Made by a program: the position numbers and the translations under genes. From JAABRU01 sp050180235 (GTDB lineage: Bacteria > Desulfobacterota > Desulfobacteria > Desulfobacterales > Desulfococcaceae), in assembly GCA_050180235.1 (NCBI GenBank), contig JBFXEJ010000010.1, forward strand, positions 34,209-98,208: 64,000 nucleotides of DNA, given 5' to 3'. Below the pieces are notes generated by a model. That model did no database searches, was not told where the DNA came from, and worked only from the letters and a program-made list of their open reading frames with translations. How positions within the stretch are numbered: the stretch's first letter is position 1; every line of letters starts with the position of its first letter. Positions 39,501-45,240 of this stretch are shown piece by piece.

Positions 39501-40231
39501 TGACGCCTTATGACACAATGTTTACAGTGTCTGCCCCGGATGCCTCCGGAACGGTCACTGTCGCTGTGAACGGCACCCTGACTCTGGATTATGAAAATCA
39601 GGATTTCTATGTTCTGGATGTGCTGATTTTCGATGCAGAGGGCGCTGAAAGCACGATTCAGGTGGTCATAGAGGTGACAGATGTTGCGGATGCCGGTTTT
39701 GTTGTGGATCCGATACCGGAGAGAACCGTGACTTCCACCGGTTTTGTGGCTTTGGATGTTAAACCCTACTTCCAGAGCGATCTGGCACCGGTTTCCTACA
39801 CCATCACCAACCTGCCGACCTGGATGACCTTCACCAACGGCAAGCTGGTGGCCTACGGTACGGATGCGGCGGCCGCAGGTGTGACTTCGGGTACAAGCTT
39901 TGTCCTGAATCTCGAAGCCGTGTTTGAGCATTGGAATGGCACTACCGGAACAGCCACCACGACCTTTACGGTGAACTATATCGCAGCCCTGGATTTCGAT
40001 CCTCTGCTGGAGGCCGTGAAATACCTTGACGGCGGTGAGGAATATCTGCTGCCCGAAGACGGTGAGGCTGTGGATGTCAACGAGGTGATGATAGCCCGGT
40101 CCGAAGCTCCGGTCTATGATGATGCGGCCCTGTATGGGGAACCCGCAGCAGAAGCTGATCCTGAACTGGCCGAAATCGTGGCCCTGCTGGATCAGGAAAT
40201 CATCATTGATCCTGAAACCGCAGTAGCCTGA
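24554..40231 (+). CDS. Giant surface protein: LEPR-like N-terminus, DUF4347, about 40 Calx-beta repeats
   Basis: 5225 residues from ATG 24554, six bases after AGGAGG. No classical signal peptide; the protein opens with LLRLEDRIVLDGAAL, resembling the LEPR-XLL-type N-terminal motif of very large exported proteins. Residues about 70-240 match DUF4347, including ASHYTG (H131) and LLACDVAG (C179). A cadherin/Ig-like unit follows (about 250-380). From about 390 to 4920 I count roughly 40 Calx-beta repeats of 100-115 residues, each starting like VTLGLSxxxFAENGGT and ending in a D-rich loop (VDDD, IDDD) expected to bind calcium. The C-terminus has a dystroglycan-type Ig-like domain (PIPERTVTSTGFVAL) and an acidic tail. 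Probably an extracellular adhesin. Repeats vary in sequence, so this is old rather than recent duplication. A strong hairpin terminates it. Confidence 0.93.
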   Translation: MFKLLRLEDRIVLDGAALTDLLDEMHSQEVQEQQMADADAQADDAPDTTDDIGIDTDAMLFLDDAAQDDSGIHVLVLSSDVTDGDTLAAAAKDNVIVVKYDPAKTTLEDLSAMIKDALDGEQADSIAFASHYTGAGIMSLSGSEAMSADSLESNADQQAFWKSIGELVDADGRIDLLACDVAGKDGGGEFVSQIENLSGVNVAASADATGNEAYGGDWVLETDNVDVQATYFAADRLAEFDELLGATPPVVNADVVDRVYEYNDAQTNWNSVFFKVTPGYTDADDTVPVLPAGEYAFTDTDPDDQPYTSPSGQLKYSATSNASWLKFSTSGWYFYGNPGTNIPSTGGTVTVTLTATDTSGNTALQDFQIIFQNSDTSLPNATLAVTPATLYEDASPNQSTVTVNLSTAAPAGGVTVYLGYSGTVVSTDYSMGSNILTIASGATSASTTLTIASDLVAEGTETLIIAISSIAGANESGGNQQQTVTIIDNDVTGVPTVTLGMSPTSVTEGNASTITAYLSSDAPAGGVTVSLGYTGTYENGDFTAATSIVIAAGTTSKSITFQSNQDSPEDVDNEAVTVSMTGAVGANLGATTSVNATIIDNDLPPTVALSLSSSTFAENAGTTNLVATLSQAAGTDGATVYLSFGGTAVATDYTKSANAIYIGSGATSGFITLTGTSDAVVEGNETLIIDVASASGATEATAQQVTATILDDDAVTVSLGASSLSFAEEGGTTVITATLNQTTANQVQVYLGFTGTAVGTDYTASLGIITIAGGTTSGFITLTGATDTVIEGPETLTVSISNIVGSASMGTPTSVTTTILDNDTSTVTLGMSAATVAENGGIAVVTAYLDQPAGAGGVTVDLGFAGTALTTDYGVTGDPIFIAAGATTGSATITATSDMLVEGAETVDVTIAGITGPATAGAVSVTTTIVDDDAVSVSLGISNTSIAENGGTSTITAYLNKAASETVSVVLTYAGGATSPADYSAANIITIPAGSTTGSVTITATSDMVVEGDETIIVTATPVNASLGTPLSVTANITDDDDDVNTVTLGLTGSPFAENGGTALVTATMSQISVNPVTVDLGFSGTAFLGTDYTTTANATFIVIPAGSTSAVLTLTGKNDTIPEFDENVVIDITAVSGGATEATAQQVTGVITDDDVPIATIAISKTDIAETGGTALVTVTLDKQAGAGGVIVPLVISGDVTSADYFFTPTTLTIPAGSTTGIYTVYASSDVLYEGNEKMVISLGTLSGASKGSPDFVDATIVDDDAMPTVTLGIDTASVNEGATAVVTAYLSKTSTVDTTVDLSLAGTATLVSDYAVTATRIVIAAGQTTGTVSIGALTDAAVEGTETVTVDISAVANASEATAQQVTLSIADATSLPNVSLGISSSAFLEDGGTAVITATMDNTSFAPVTVDLNFDGTGTFSTDYTVDKTFIVIPAGSTSAFITLTGKDDSITEVEENITVTMSTVTGASAVALTSVSASIMDDETTPYVTLSLSKATFAENAGATLVVATLTQSTFQDVTVNLSYAGTVSAADYTAAAASGTISSLVIPAGSTTAAVTLTGVDDPDNEADETVVVTMGTVTGASAGATTVVTASLIDDDAQPGVTLTLINGASFVEDTGAATVVATLSAMTMETVTIELDLAGTAAIGTDYTASATVITIAPGATTGSISLTSETDAIDENDETAVVSIGTVSGASEMTAQSVTATLTDNDAAPMVYLSKVGSDPFEGGPVPVDIILTQVSGLPVTVELGFTGTAGYGTDYSAAQTTVVIPAGLTSTNVVMTTVNDTLYEGDENFTVSLETVSNADISAAADAVTVTIIDDDNIPTVNLTATSATFIEGSGTGTVTATLSAPSALTTTIDLVFTGTANATDYNKSGNQIVIPAGQTTGAVNMTGVDDAVFEGNETVIVQLGTLSAGITAGTSTSATAVLVDNDSVSVSLGISTGTIAENTETATVTTYLSSASENDVTVNLSFTGKATLDGDYTMATSITIPKGSTSAGVTLTPVNDTVYEGSEGLAIDVVNLTVGGLNMAATVTGTHPVTATINDDGDLPQASVSFATGTFAEAAGTDNVVVTLDSTSLQPVTVTLQFTGGTAGASDYSGALTSVTVPAGETKVEFMLTGAQDLIYEGPESLMVNIVTVAGGTIGTASAVSTIIDDDGAPTVTLGVNPLTIAEGGATSAVTAYLDHISATDITVTLVYTGGTAGASDYAGSTTLVISAGQTTGAVTLSAVEDTLYEGAENFTVDVQTVAGGSDGTGAAVSVTITDNDSAPSVTLSPALSTFMEDGGTSVITATLSSVSALPVTVTLAYSGTAAATDFTGATTLVISAGSTTGTVMLTGTPGSSYEGNETVLVDIASVENGTESAAQQVTVVIDDSADYPKVTLSVSPNAMAENGTGSMAVIATLSQPTLETVSVNVSFAGTANASDYTASGTVITISPNTTSGAVYIDPIGDSDYEGSETVIANITGVTGATLGTITTATATITEDDSKPNISLTASPATFFENGGSTLVTATLSAKTNTDTIITLAYTGSTAQLNTDFVPYGPTITITAGSLSGTVQISGNGDDVFENDESIVIGASTVAGNATMTTGTAKSVTATIVDDDAVPSVTLAFSGTAQAENVSTPIPLTVYLSQPAVGNVNVTLSYTGGTAGSADLSPAATGTTVVIPSGQTTATINLSTSNDVIYEGTESLVVSITGVSGNAVAGTIAFDDFTITDDDSMPTVTLGAGVSVTEGNSTSVTAYLSGVTGQPVTVTVALAGTGTNVAETTDYAPVGTTTIVIAAGKTTGSFTLSTVNDTVYEGAENVEVSITSVAWPATAGGASQTATYIIADNETMPTVSISLSKTGTIPEQFGSTSVVATLSGASELPVTVDLLFTTGGTAETADYTYSTTQGSSIVIASGKTTEALVISSVSDTLYELEESVVVQVQSITGAAGATGAATAKTFSIVDDDSLNMPKVTLGVNPTEMTEGGSSTVTVYLSSAVDMPVTVNLNFSGTAETTGISDYQASATYIVITGGSLTGTITLAGIDDAAATVYEGTETVIVSLGSLTNAVASTASTTATACIVDEGDKPVVSLRVQSGFSTYINEDGGFTKVEAYMGWKSDLPVTVDLAQAFSGTPAGGGSDYTLSPTYIVIPAGSTSANIMMQGVSDVTDDDNESVIFTLSTITNATATAAPDNALTVTLNDNDSVPKVTLGLSSGSFAENGGTTVLTATLNHVTDADVTVAVDFTGAAGLGTDYFIYGGGTSVITIAEGNTTGAITLRGTNDFVYEGDEGFVASVTAVSANATTGTPFAVTATVVDDEIMPTVNLSWLGGVSATEEEGASLTVVATLSAKTENPVTVNLNYAGTATGTDFAVAPATQIVIGAGSTTGSVQIDPLDESLYEGDESVLVSIASLGGTATTGATTALTGTILDADDYPTVTLDIAPTSFSEVGETALVTVYLSNTSTMPVTVDLGFSGTAIINSDYAASGSSLVIDAGSLTNTVSLQSGDDALLEGTETVIVSIGTVSGAGLGTTSSATADLTDNDWVAPGVTLSLSNGTFSENGGAAGGTTMVIATLDYVSDQTVTVEVSYGGTATTGDYTGGVTGIVISAGNTTGGITLAGALDTGYEGPESVIVDILSVTNASEVTPQTVTATLEDFGSVIPSVTLGLSKATFIENGGTTLVVATLSEAAGTNVTVNLGFSGTAVMSGVTDYAASATYIVITAGNTTGSVELTGSNDTPAVYEGTETVDVSITSAVNATLGAVTSKTAVIDDSEDIPSVTLGQFTSQFDEIGGYNELTVYLSNESLFPVTVDLAFSGTATFGTDYTVDATRVVIAAGSTQGSLIIVSAEDDLTSEGDETVEVSIGTLTGATLGATVSQTSSIIDDEGTPSVSLSILNGCMAEASGVSTVVATLSGTVATDVTISLDVTGTAGLGTDYQGDGFTGALITIPAGQTTGTYKYTALQDNIYEGDEPFEISVSDTSDNLTAGAVMPVTATIIEDDPLPQVNLSLSKVTFTELATGNTTVVTVSLSKASAVDTTVDLVFSGTAVYGSGSPSDYVSSATQVVIAANTTTNSVTLTAWEDSPVSLYEGPESVIVSLGSITSGTAGTASPSVTATIMDEDDFPVVTLGSTSSLAGGCFNENLGTASVTAYLSNASLFPVTVTLGYSGAADVGTDYMVNPGTVIVIPAGGTSGTINLVGQSDTLSEGEETVLIDIVTVAGGTESATAADTIETLNIVDDPTDAPKVSLSMSSLTFMEDGGTAELIVSLDKATYQDVTVDLIFTAADALQGTDYQVAATKVVIPEGQTTYSVILTGVSDDVYEDDGINYGQERFQIGLSATGANFDMGPQLLAVIDDSADLPSVTLSVSAGSMAEKGGTAVVTATLSKPVEADVVEVYLAFSGTAVQGTDYTYGIINIEGYATPGATTGTATLAGIDNDSNYEFEESVIVDIASFGSGMMGLLGNVATEGTPNQVAFSITDEEDKPQVALSYTSVTFVENGGTTQLVAKLVHQDDGTTPIISVLPTTVSIDFGGDATFGSDYTATANTIVISAGQNAGTISLTGVADSDYEGNESVVATVSSVQNATYTAPLSVTATLEEASALPLVTLSLSSPTFGENAGETKVVATLNAPSYQTVTVDLAFTGTAGASDYTAGATQIVITAGATTGSVVLKGSDDGVYEGTETVVVDISATTNAEEDGTQTVTASLVDDEPEPSVSLRLSSYTLAENSGASNAIVSLDLPSANPVVVTLVYDSTGTPAAVNDGKAETGDYTAVTTITINPGEMSASAVISTVDDSVYEGTETFMVSIDSVTGGTENGVQEKTAVITDDELMNLYISDVSVTEGTTGTNTSATLTIGTTGGSALQSEYAVSVDWAATDSIPAGTGTASAGTDYQVASGTVTLGTATLAPQTVQVVINGDAVSEFDEVFEVRLSNATVGTIADDTGVVTIVNDDNDAPRSDGAWITKAEGSVMGTIGTFTVTDDKAVTDVSAILMTPYDTMFTVSAPDASGTVTVAVNGTLTLDYENQDFYVLDVLIFDAEGAESTIQVVIEVTDVADAGFVVDPIPERTVTSTGFVALDVKPYFQSDLAPVSYTITNLPTWMTFTNGKLVAYGTDAAAAGVTSGTSFVLNLEAVFEHWNGTTGTATTTFTVNYIAALDFDPLLEAVKYLDGGEEYLLPEDGEAVDVNEVMIARSEAPVYDDAALYGEPAAEADPELAEIVALLDQEIIIDPETAVA

Positions 40232-40248
40232 TCTTTAATGTAAAAACC

Positions 40249-40278
40249 CCCTCAGGGTTTTCATAACCCTGAGGGTTT
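40249..40278 (+). terminator. Rho-independent terminator after the giant gene
   Basis: The inverted repeat CCCTCAGGGTT / AACCCTGAGGG (11-bp stem, 5-base loop) begins 17 bases after the stop codon and is followed by TTT. Confidence 0.8.
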
Positions 40279-40333
40279 CATAATGAAAATCTTTTCCAAA
40301 GCAGCACAGGCCTCAAGCCTGTGCTGCTGCTTT

Positions 40334-40546
40334 AGGCGATTTCCATGAAAAAATGTACCATATTGCAGGGTGGGCACGGCTTTCTGTGCCCGCCGTCATG
40401 CTGAAAAGGTGGGCAATTGTAGGGTGGGCACGGCTTTTTGTGCCCGCCGTCCTGCTGAAAAGGTGGGCACTTGTAGCTGAAAAGGTGGGCACAAAAAGCC
40501 GTGCCCACCCTACGAAAAACGGTATAATCTTTAATGGAAATCACCT
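40334..40546. mobile_element. MITE-like element, family D variant with repeated GTGGGCAC cores
   Basis: 213 bases with ends AGGCGATTTCCATGAAAAAA and TTTAATGGAAATCACCT flanked by TTA. The interior holds several copies of GTAGGGTGGGCACGGC and GCTGAAAAGGTGGGCA, so it has expanded compared with the copy at 20734-20886. Apart from this element, the 40279-40838 gap has no credible gene. Confidence 0.8.
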
Positions 40547-40838
40547 TAAACGTATCACAGGCTTCCAGTCTGTGCTTTTTGCTGCTTTTCCGGTATAAAC
40601 AGTCCGGAAGCCTGTTCTGTTTTATCACCCGGCGCAGGAATGTGATGTTCCTGCGCCGGATTTGTCAATAATTGCATGGCTTATGTGCAGAAAAGGATTT
40701 TTGAAAACCCCGAAGGGGTGAAATGATTCTCTTCTCTGTTCCAATCCGTCTCCGTGGGATTTCAGTCCCTGACTGCAAATCTGTCCGGCCCGGTCCCTCA
40801 GTGAAATCAGCCTGCTTATCCGGAAGAACAATCTGACA

Positions 40839-41868
40839 ATGAAAACCCTTCTGACCCCGAAAAACGACTATGTGTTCAAGAGACTGTTCACAGAGGACAC
40901 AGAGATTCTGACTGACCTGATCAACTGTGTGCTGGCCTTTCCCCCGGAAAACCGGATTGTTTCTGCGGAGATAAAAAACCCTGACATTCCTCCGGATGAG
41001 ATTGATAAAAAATTGGTAGTGAGTCAAATCCGTTGATGACGGTCTCCCCTCCCTTGAGGGAGGGGCAGGGGAGGGTGAAAACATCACTGATTATCCTCCT
41101 CCCCTAACCCCTCCCACCAGGGGAGGGGAATTTTTGGATCAACAGATTTGTACCACTACCAAAAAATTCATCAGTCTGGACATCCGCGCTCTTGACAGTT
41201 CCGGAAAGGAATATGATATTGAGATACAGGTGCGCAGATATGAAAACTACCCGAAACGGAGTCTGTACTATCTGTGCAAACTGTACGGAGACCAGCTGAA
41301 ATCCGGTGATGACTACGGTGAACTTCACCCGGTCATCGGCATACATTTTCTGGATTACCGTCAGTTTCCGGAGCATGCGGGTTTTCATTACCATTTCCGT
41401 CTCCGGGACAGAGACTGCCCCGATCTGGTTCTGACAGATGATCTGTCCCTGCATATTTTTGAACTCCGGGGCATTGAAAAGCACATGAAAGAGATGAAAA
41501 TGACAGATCTGCTGGAATGGCTGCATTTTTTCAACCATGCACATGAAGAGGGGGACAAATCCATGAGAACCCGTTATTCCAATCCCATGATAAACCGGGC
41601 CCTGGATGCGCTGGAAATCATGAGCGCTGACAGTGTCACCCGCGATTTGGCGGAAAGAAGGGAAAAGGCCCTCAAAGATGAAACCATGTTCCTCAACGAG
41701 GCCCGGCGGCAGGGAATGGAGGAAGGCAGCAGGAGTACGCAGACCAGAATAGCCGGGAAACTGATAGCAAGAGGATTTAATGCAGATGAAATCAGTGAGC
41801 TGACCGGACTGGACAGATCTGAGATCATAAAAATAGGCTGCCTTTCCGAAAAGAGCGGGCAGGCATGA
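40839..41868 (+). pseudogene. Rpn-type PD-(D/E)XK transposase/nuclease, copy 1, split by a MITE
   Basis: The first 58 codons match copies 2 and 3 (TPKNDYVFKRLF, PDIPPDEIDKK); the frame then enters a 146-base family B element and stops at 41036. The remainder resumes at 41161 (KKFISLDIRALDSSGKEYDI) and runs to a normal end at 41868. The element plus its 8-bp duplication adds 154 bases, which also shifts the frame, so no full protein can be made. The intact family is PF12784-like (recombination-promoting nuclease/putative transposase). The C-terminal ISELTGLDRSEI resembles copy 3. The stop overlaps the start of copy 2 (ATGA). Confidence 0.9.
41015..41160. mobile_element. MITE-like element, family B, inserted in a nuclease gene
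   Basis: 146 bases with ends GGTAGTGAGTCAAATCCG and AACAGATTTGTACCACTACC. The direct repeat AAAAAATT (41007-41014 and 41161-41168) is an exact 8-bp target duplication. The paralogous intact genes at 41865 and 42774 contain AAAAAATT once at this place. Nearly identical to the copy at 14337-14481. Confidence 0.93.
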
Positions 41869-42755
41869 AATTCCTTCTTACCCCGAAAAACGACTATGTG
41901 TTCAAGAGACTGTTTGCGGAACACCCGGATATTCTGACTGACCTGATCAACTGTGTGCTGGCCTTTCCCCCGGCAAACCGTATTGTGTCAGTGGAGGTGA
42001 AAAACCCTGACATTCCGCCTGATGAGATTGACAAAAAATTCATCACACTGGACATACGTGCCGCTGACTGTGCCGGGAATGAGTATGACATTGAGATGCA
42101 GGTGCGGAAATACGAAAATTACCCGAAACGCAGCCTGTATTATCTGTGCAAACTGTACGGAGACCAGCTCAAATCCGGTGATGACTATGGTGAACTTCAC
42201 CCGGTCATCGGCATACATTTTCTGGATTACCGTCAGTTTCCGGAGCATTCCGGATTTCATTACCATTTCCGTCTCCGGGACAGAGACTGCCCCGATCTGG
42301 TTCTGACAGATGATCTGAGTCTGCACATCTTTGAACTCCGGGGCATTGAAAAGCACATGAAAGAGATGAAAATGACAGATCTGCTGGAATGGCTGCATTT
42401 TTTCAACCATGCACATGAAGAGGGGGACAAATCCATGAGAACCCGTTATTCCAATCCATTGATAGGACAGGCATTTGACGCGCTGGAAATCATGAGCGCT
42501 GACAGTGCCACCCGCGATTTGGCGGAAAGAAGGGAAAAGGCCCTCAAAGATGAAACCATGTTCCTCAACGAAGCCCGGCGGCTGGGGAGAAAAGAGGGGA
42601 AGATTGAGGGAAAGATTGAGGGAAAGACAGAGGAGAAAAGGGAGACCGCTCTCCGTCTGCTTGGTATGAAAATGCTGACATCCGCCCAGATAGCCGCAGC
42701 AACGGATCTGGATGTCAAAGAGATAGAGAAACTGAAAGCCGGGATTCCGGCATAA
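41865..42755 (+). CDS. Rpn-type PD-(D/E)XK nuclease family transposase, copy 2
   Basis: 296 residues. The N-terminal TPKNDYVFKRLFAEHPDI and the nuclease core ITLDIRA...GNEYDIEMQV (D63, E77, Q79) identify the PD-(D/E)XK nuclease family transposase group (PF12784, related to Rpn/YhgA). Members of the Rpn family act as DNA endonucleases that promote RecA-independent recombination. The C-terminus has KIEGKIEGKTEEKRE repeats and an ATDLDVKEIEKL helix. ATG 41865 overlaps the stop of the broken copy 1. Lies between the giant gene and sapC as an apparent insertion in the locus. Confidence 0.88.
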   Translation: MKFLLTPKNDYVFKRLFAEHPDILTDLINCVLAFPPANRIVSVEVKNPDIPPDEIDKKFITLDIRAADCAGNEYDIEMQVRKYENYPKRSLYYLCKLYGDQLKSGDDYGELHPVIGIHFLDYRQFPEHSGFHYHFRLRDRDCPDLVLTDDLSLHIFELRGIEKHMKEMKMTDLLEWLHFFNHAHEEGDKSMRTRYSNPLIGQAFDALEIMSADSATRDLAERREKALKDETMFLNEARRLGRKEGKIEGKIEGKTEEKRETALRLLGMKMLTSAQIAAATDLDVKEIEKLKAGIPA

Positions 42756-42773
42756 AAGACAGGACAATCCGGG

Positions 42774-43676
42774 ATGAAAACCCTTCTGACCCCGAAAAAC
42801 GACTATGTGTTCAAGAGACTGTTTGCGGAACACCCGGATATTCTGACTGACCTGATCAACTGTGTGCTGTCACTTCCCCAGGAAAACCGCATTGTGTCAG
42901 TGGAGGTGAAAAACCCTGACATTCCGCCTGATGAGATTGACAAAAAATTCATCACACTGGACATACGTGCCGTTGACTGTGCCGGGAATGAGTATGACAT
43001 TGAGATGCAGGTGCGGAAATACGAAAACTACCCGAAACGGAGTCTGTACTATCTCTACAGAATGTACGGGGAGCAGCTGAAATCCGGTGATGACTACGGT
43101 GAACTTCACCCGGTCATCGGCATACATTTTCTGGATTACCGCCAGTTTCCGGGGCATTCCGGATTTCATTACCATTTCCGTCTCCGGGATCATAATTGTC
43201 CCGATCTGGTTCTGACAGATGATCTGAGTCTGCACATCTTTGAACTCCGGGGCATTGAAAAGCACATGAAAGCCAATAAAATGACAGATCTTCTGGAATG
43301 GCTGCATTTTTTCAACCATGCACATGAAGAGGGGGACAAATCCATGAGAACCCGTTATTCCAATCCATTGATAGGACAGGCATTTGACGCGCTGGAAATC
43401 ATGAGCGCTGACAGTGCCACCCGCGATTTGGCGGAAAGAAGGGAAAAGGCCCTCAAAGATGAAACCATGTTCCTCAACGAGGCCAGACGCCTGGGCCGAA
43501 AAGAAGGAAAGATTGAAGGAAAGATTGAAGGGAGAGAGGAAGGAAAAAGGATGACGCAGCTCGGTATAGCAGAAAAAATGATGGCAAGAGGACTGGATGC
43601 AGATGAAATCAGTGAACTGACCGGGCTGGAAAGGGATGAAATCGCAAAAATGAGACAGAATATCCGGAAAGAATAA
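42774..43676 (+). CDS. Rpn-type PD-(D/E)XK nuclease family transposase, copy 3
   Basis: 300 residues, nearly identical to copy 2 over the first 250 (nuclease core LDIRAVDCAGNEYDIEMQV), so the duplication is recent or homogenised. The tail differs: after KIEGKIEGREEGKR it continues as IAEKMMARGLDADEISELTG, like copy 1 rather than copy 2. The swap suggests gene conversion or a modular C-terminus. Eighteen bases separate it from copy 2. The helical DADEISELTGLERDEI tail is probably for DNA binding or multimerisation (inference). Confidence 0.88.
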   Translation: MKTLLTPKNDYVFKRLFAEHPDILTDLINCVLSLPQENRIVSVEVKNPDIPPDEIDKKFITLDIRAVDCAGNEYDIEMQVRKYENYPKRSLYYLYRMYGEQLKSGDDYGELHPVIGIHFLDYRQFPGHSGFHYHFRLRDHNCPDLVLTDDLSLHIFELRGIEKHMKANKMTDLLEWLHFFNHAHEEGDKSMRTRYSNPLIGQAFDALEIMSADSATRDLAERREKALKDETMFLNEARRLGRKEGKIEGKIEGREEGKRMTQLGIAEKMMARGLDADEISELTGLERDEIAKMRQNIRKE

Positions 43677-43682
43677 TCCGGG

Positions 43683-43985
43683 ATGAAATTACTTCTGACT
43701 GCATTTTTTCAGGCATTTGCAGGAAAATCATGAGAACAGATTATTCCAATCCCATGATAGACCGGGCCTTTGACGCGCTGGAGGTTCTGAGTGCGGATTG
43801 TTTCACCCGCTATTTTGCGGAAAGAAGGGAAACGGCCATGAAGGATGAAACTGCGTCCGGGCATAAAAAAGGAAACCGCTGTCAGACTTCATGGCATGGA
43901 TTTGCTGACAGTTGGGCAGATAGCCGCTTCTGGATATAAAAGAAATAGAAAAACTGAAACAGCCGATGCGGATATAAATCATGCC
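43683..43985 (+). pseudogene. Rpn-type transposase, copy 4, decayed
   Basis: It begins MKLLLT like the paralogs, then jumps directly to the LHFFQ segment, so about 170 internal codons including the nuclease core are missing. A further frame change follows: MRTDYSNPMIDRAFDALEVLSAD in one frame, then KKETAVRLHGMDLLTVGQIAA in another, matching the copy 2 tail. Not functional. Confidence 0.8.
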
Positions 43986-44140
43986 AGGTGGCATGATAAA
44001 AAAATTTCCGCAGTATGGAAAACATCTGTCTGATACAGGGTCAGATGTCTGAATATAAGGTGAAAACTGTCAATCTGTGTGTCCAGACCGGATTGACCTG
44101 ACAATGCAAACAGCTTAACCGACAATGCAAAGGAAATTCC

Positions 44141-44848
44141 ATGTACAAAAAACTGGTGCCCTTCAACAGCCGCACACATGCCAAAAAACGGCTCAAACCT
44201 GTCAATTCATTCAATTTTGCCAAAAACAACCATATCGCGTCCCTGATGATCAATGAACTCAGCCGCGCGTCTTCCATCTATCCTGTGGTATTTCTCAAAG
44301 AAGGCGAAAAATACGGACTCTTTGCCCTGCTGGGTCTCAAACCCGGAGAAAACCTTTTTGTGGGGGATAAGGGGCAGTGGGAGGCCGGTTATATCCCCGC
44401 TATCATCCGCCGCTATCCCTTTATGCTGGGGAAAACAGAAAACAGCGAGAATTTTATGGTGGGACTGGATGAGGAAAGCGGGTTTCTCTCGGAAACCGAA
44501 GGCCAGCCTCTGGTGGACAAAGACGGCAAACCCTCGCAGGTGGTGGAAAATATCAAACAGTATCTTTCTGAGATTCACCGCTTCAGCGAAATCACAAACC
44601 GTTTCTGCCAGGATTTGGCAGACCGGAATCTGCTGGCCCCCCTGAATCTGCAGATCAAAAGCGCAAACAGCGGCCCGTCCCTGAACATAGCCGGATGTCA
44701 TGGCGTGCATGAGAAAAAATTCAATGAACTGCCGGACACGGATTTTCTGGAACTGCGCAAAAAAGGACTTCTGCCCCTGATTTATTCCCATCTTCTGTCT
44801 CTGGCCCAGTTGGATCGGCTCATCCGTCTGCGCGGCGGGATAGAATAA
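44141..44848 (+). CDS. SapC-family protein
   Basis: 235 residues matching the SapC family (PF07277): the N-terminal YKKLVPFNSRTHAKKRLKP, then NHIASLMINELSRASSIYPVVF, GLFALLGLKPGENLFV, GYIPAIIRRYPFML, and a late LRKKGLLPLIYSHLLSLAQL. SapC was first described in a Campylobacter S-layer export region; its biochemical role is unknown. It probably belongs to the export locus, 3.9 kb downstream of the giant protein. AAAGGAA precedes ATG 44141. The preceding 156 bases show no gene. Confidence 0.85.
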   Translation: MYKKLVPFNSRTHAKKRLKPVNSFNFAKNNHIASLMINELSRASSIYPVVFLKEGEKYGLFALLGLKPGENLFVGDKGQWEAGYIPAIIRRYPFMLGKTENSENFMVGLDEESGFLSETEGQPLVDKDGKPSQVVENIKQYLSEIHRFSEITNRFCQDLADRNLLAPLNLQIKSANSGPSLNIAGCHGVHEKKFNELPDTDFLELRKKGLLPLIYSHLLSLAQLDRLIRLRGGIE

Positions 44849-44882
44849 CCTGTGAAAGTTCCGGGGGGTGCATTGTTATAAC

Positions 44883-45076
44883 ATGGGCGGCAGGATGCCG
44901 GTTCCACATTGTGGGGGCGGCAGGATGCCGGTTCCACATTGTGGGGGCGGCATCCTGCCGTCCCTGAACCGGCAGGATGCCGGTTCTACGATGTGGGGCG
45001 GCATCCTGCCGTCCCTGAACCGGCAGGATGCCGGTTCTGCAATGTAGGGGCGGCATCCTGCCGTCCCTGAACCGGA
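44883..45076. repeat. Tandem GC-rich hairpin repeats
   Basis: Two 30-base units (GGGCGGCAGGATGCCGGTTC...) are followed by three longer units combining GGCGGCATCCTGCCGTCCC and AACCGGCAGGATGCCGGTTC. Each contains complementary halves able to form stems. The same motif family is at 8284-8406. The 44849-45240 gap holds this array and a MITE-like element; no gene was seen. Confidence 0.75.
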
Positions 45077-45116
45077 AGTTATTTAATTTTCTTTCCTTAT
45101 CATATTTTTTAATGGA

Positions 45117-45218
45117 CTATGATTTCTGAAAATAAATATCCCGGTTCAGTCCACAGGCACAGGTCAAAAGCCGGAAGCTTTTTATACTTTGGGGGTATAT
45201 TTTTTCTGAAAATCACCT
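45117..45218. mobile_element. MITE-like element, family D, immediately upstream of the M50 gene
   Basis: About 102 bases; the left end is degenerate (CTATGATTTCTGAAAATAAA), the right end is TTTCTGAAAATCACCT. It ends 22 bases before the TTG start at 45241 and contains TATACTTTGGGGGTATATT, so it could supply a -10 element. Confidence 0.7.
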
Positions 45219-45240
45219 AAACTGTTTTGGAGAACACAGA

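Noticed and set aside
24700..39950. Many long open frames on the minus strand opposite the giant gene, e.g. 29717-30826, 36848-38053 and 38522-39931
   Set aside because: They are antisense shadows of a repeat-rich, stop-poor coding region; their translations are Gly/Arg/Asn/His-rich or repetitive, with no known domain and no ribosome sites.
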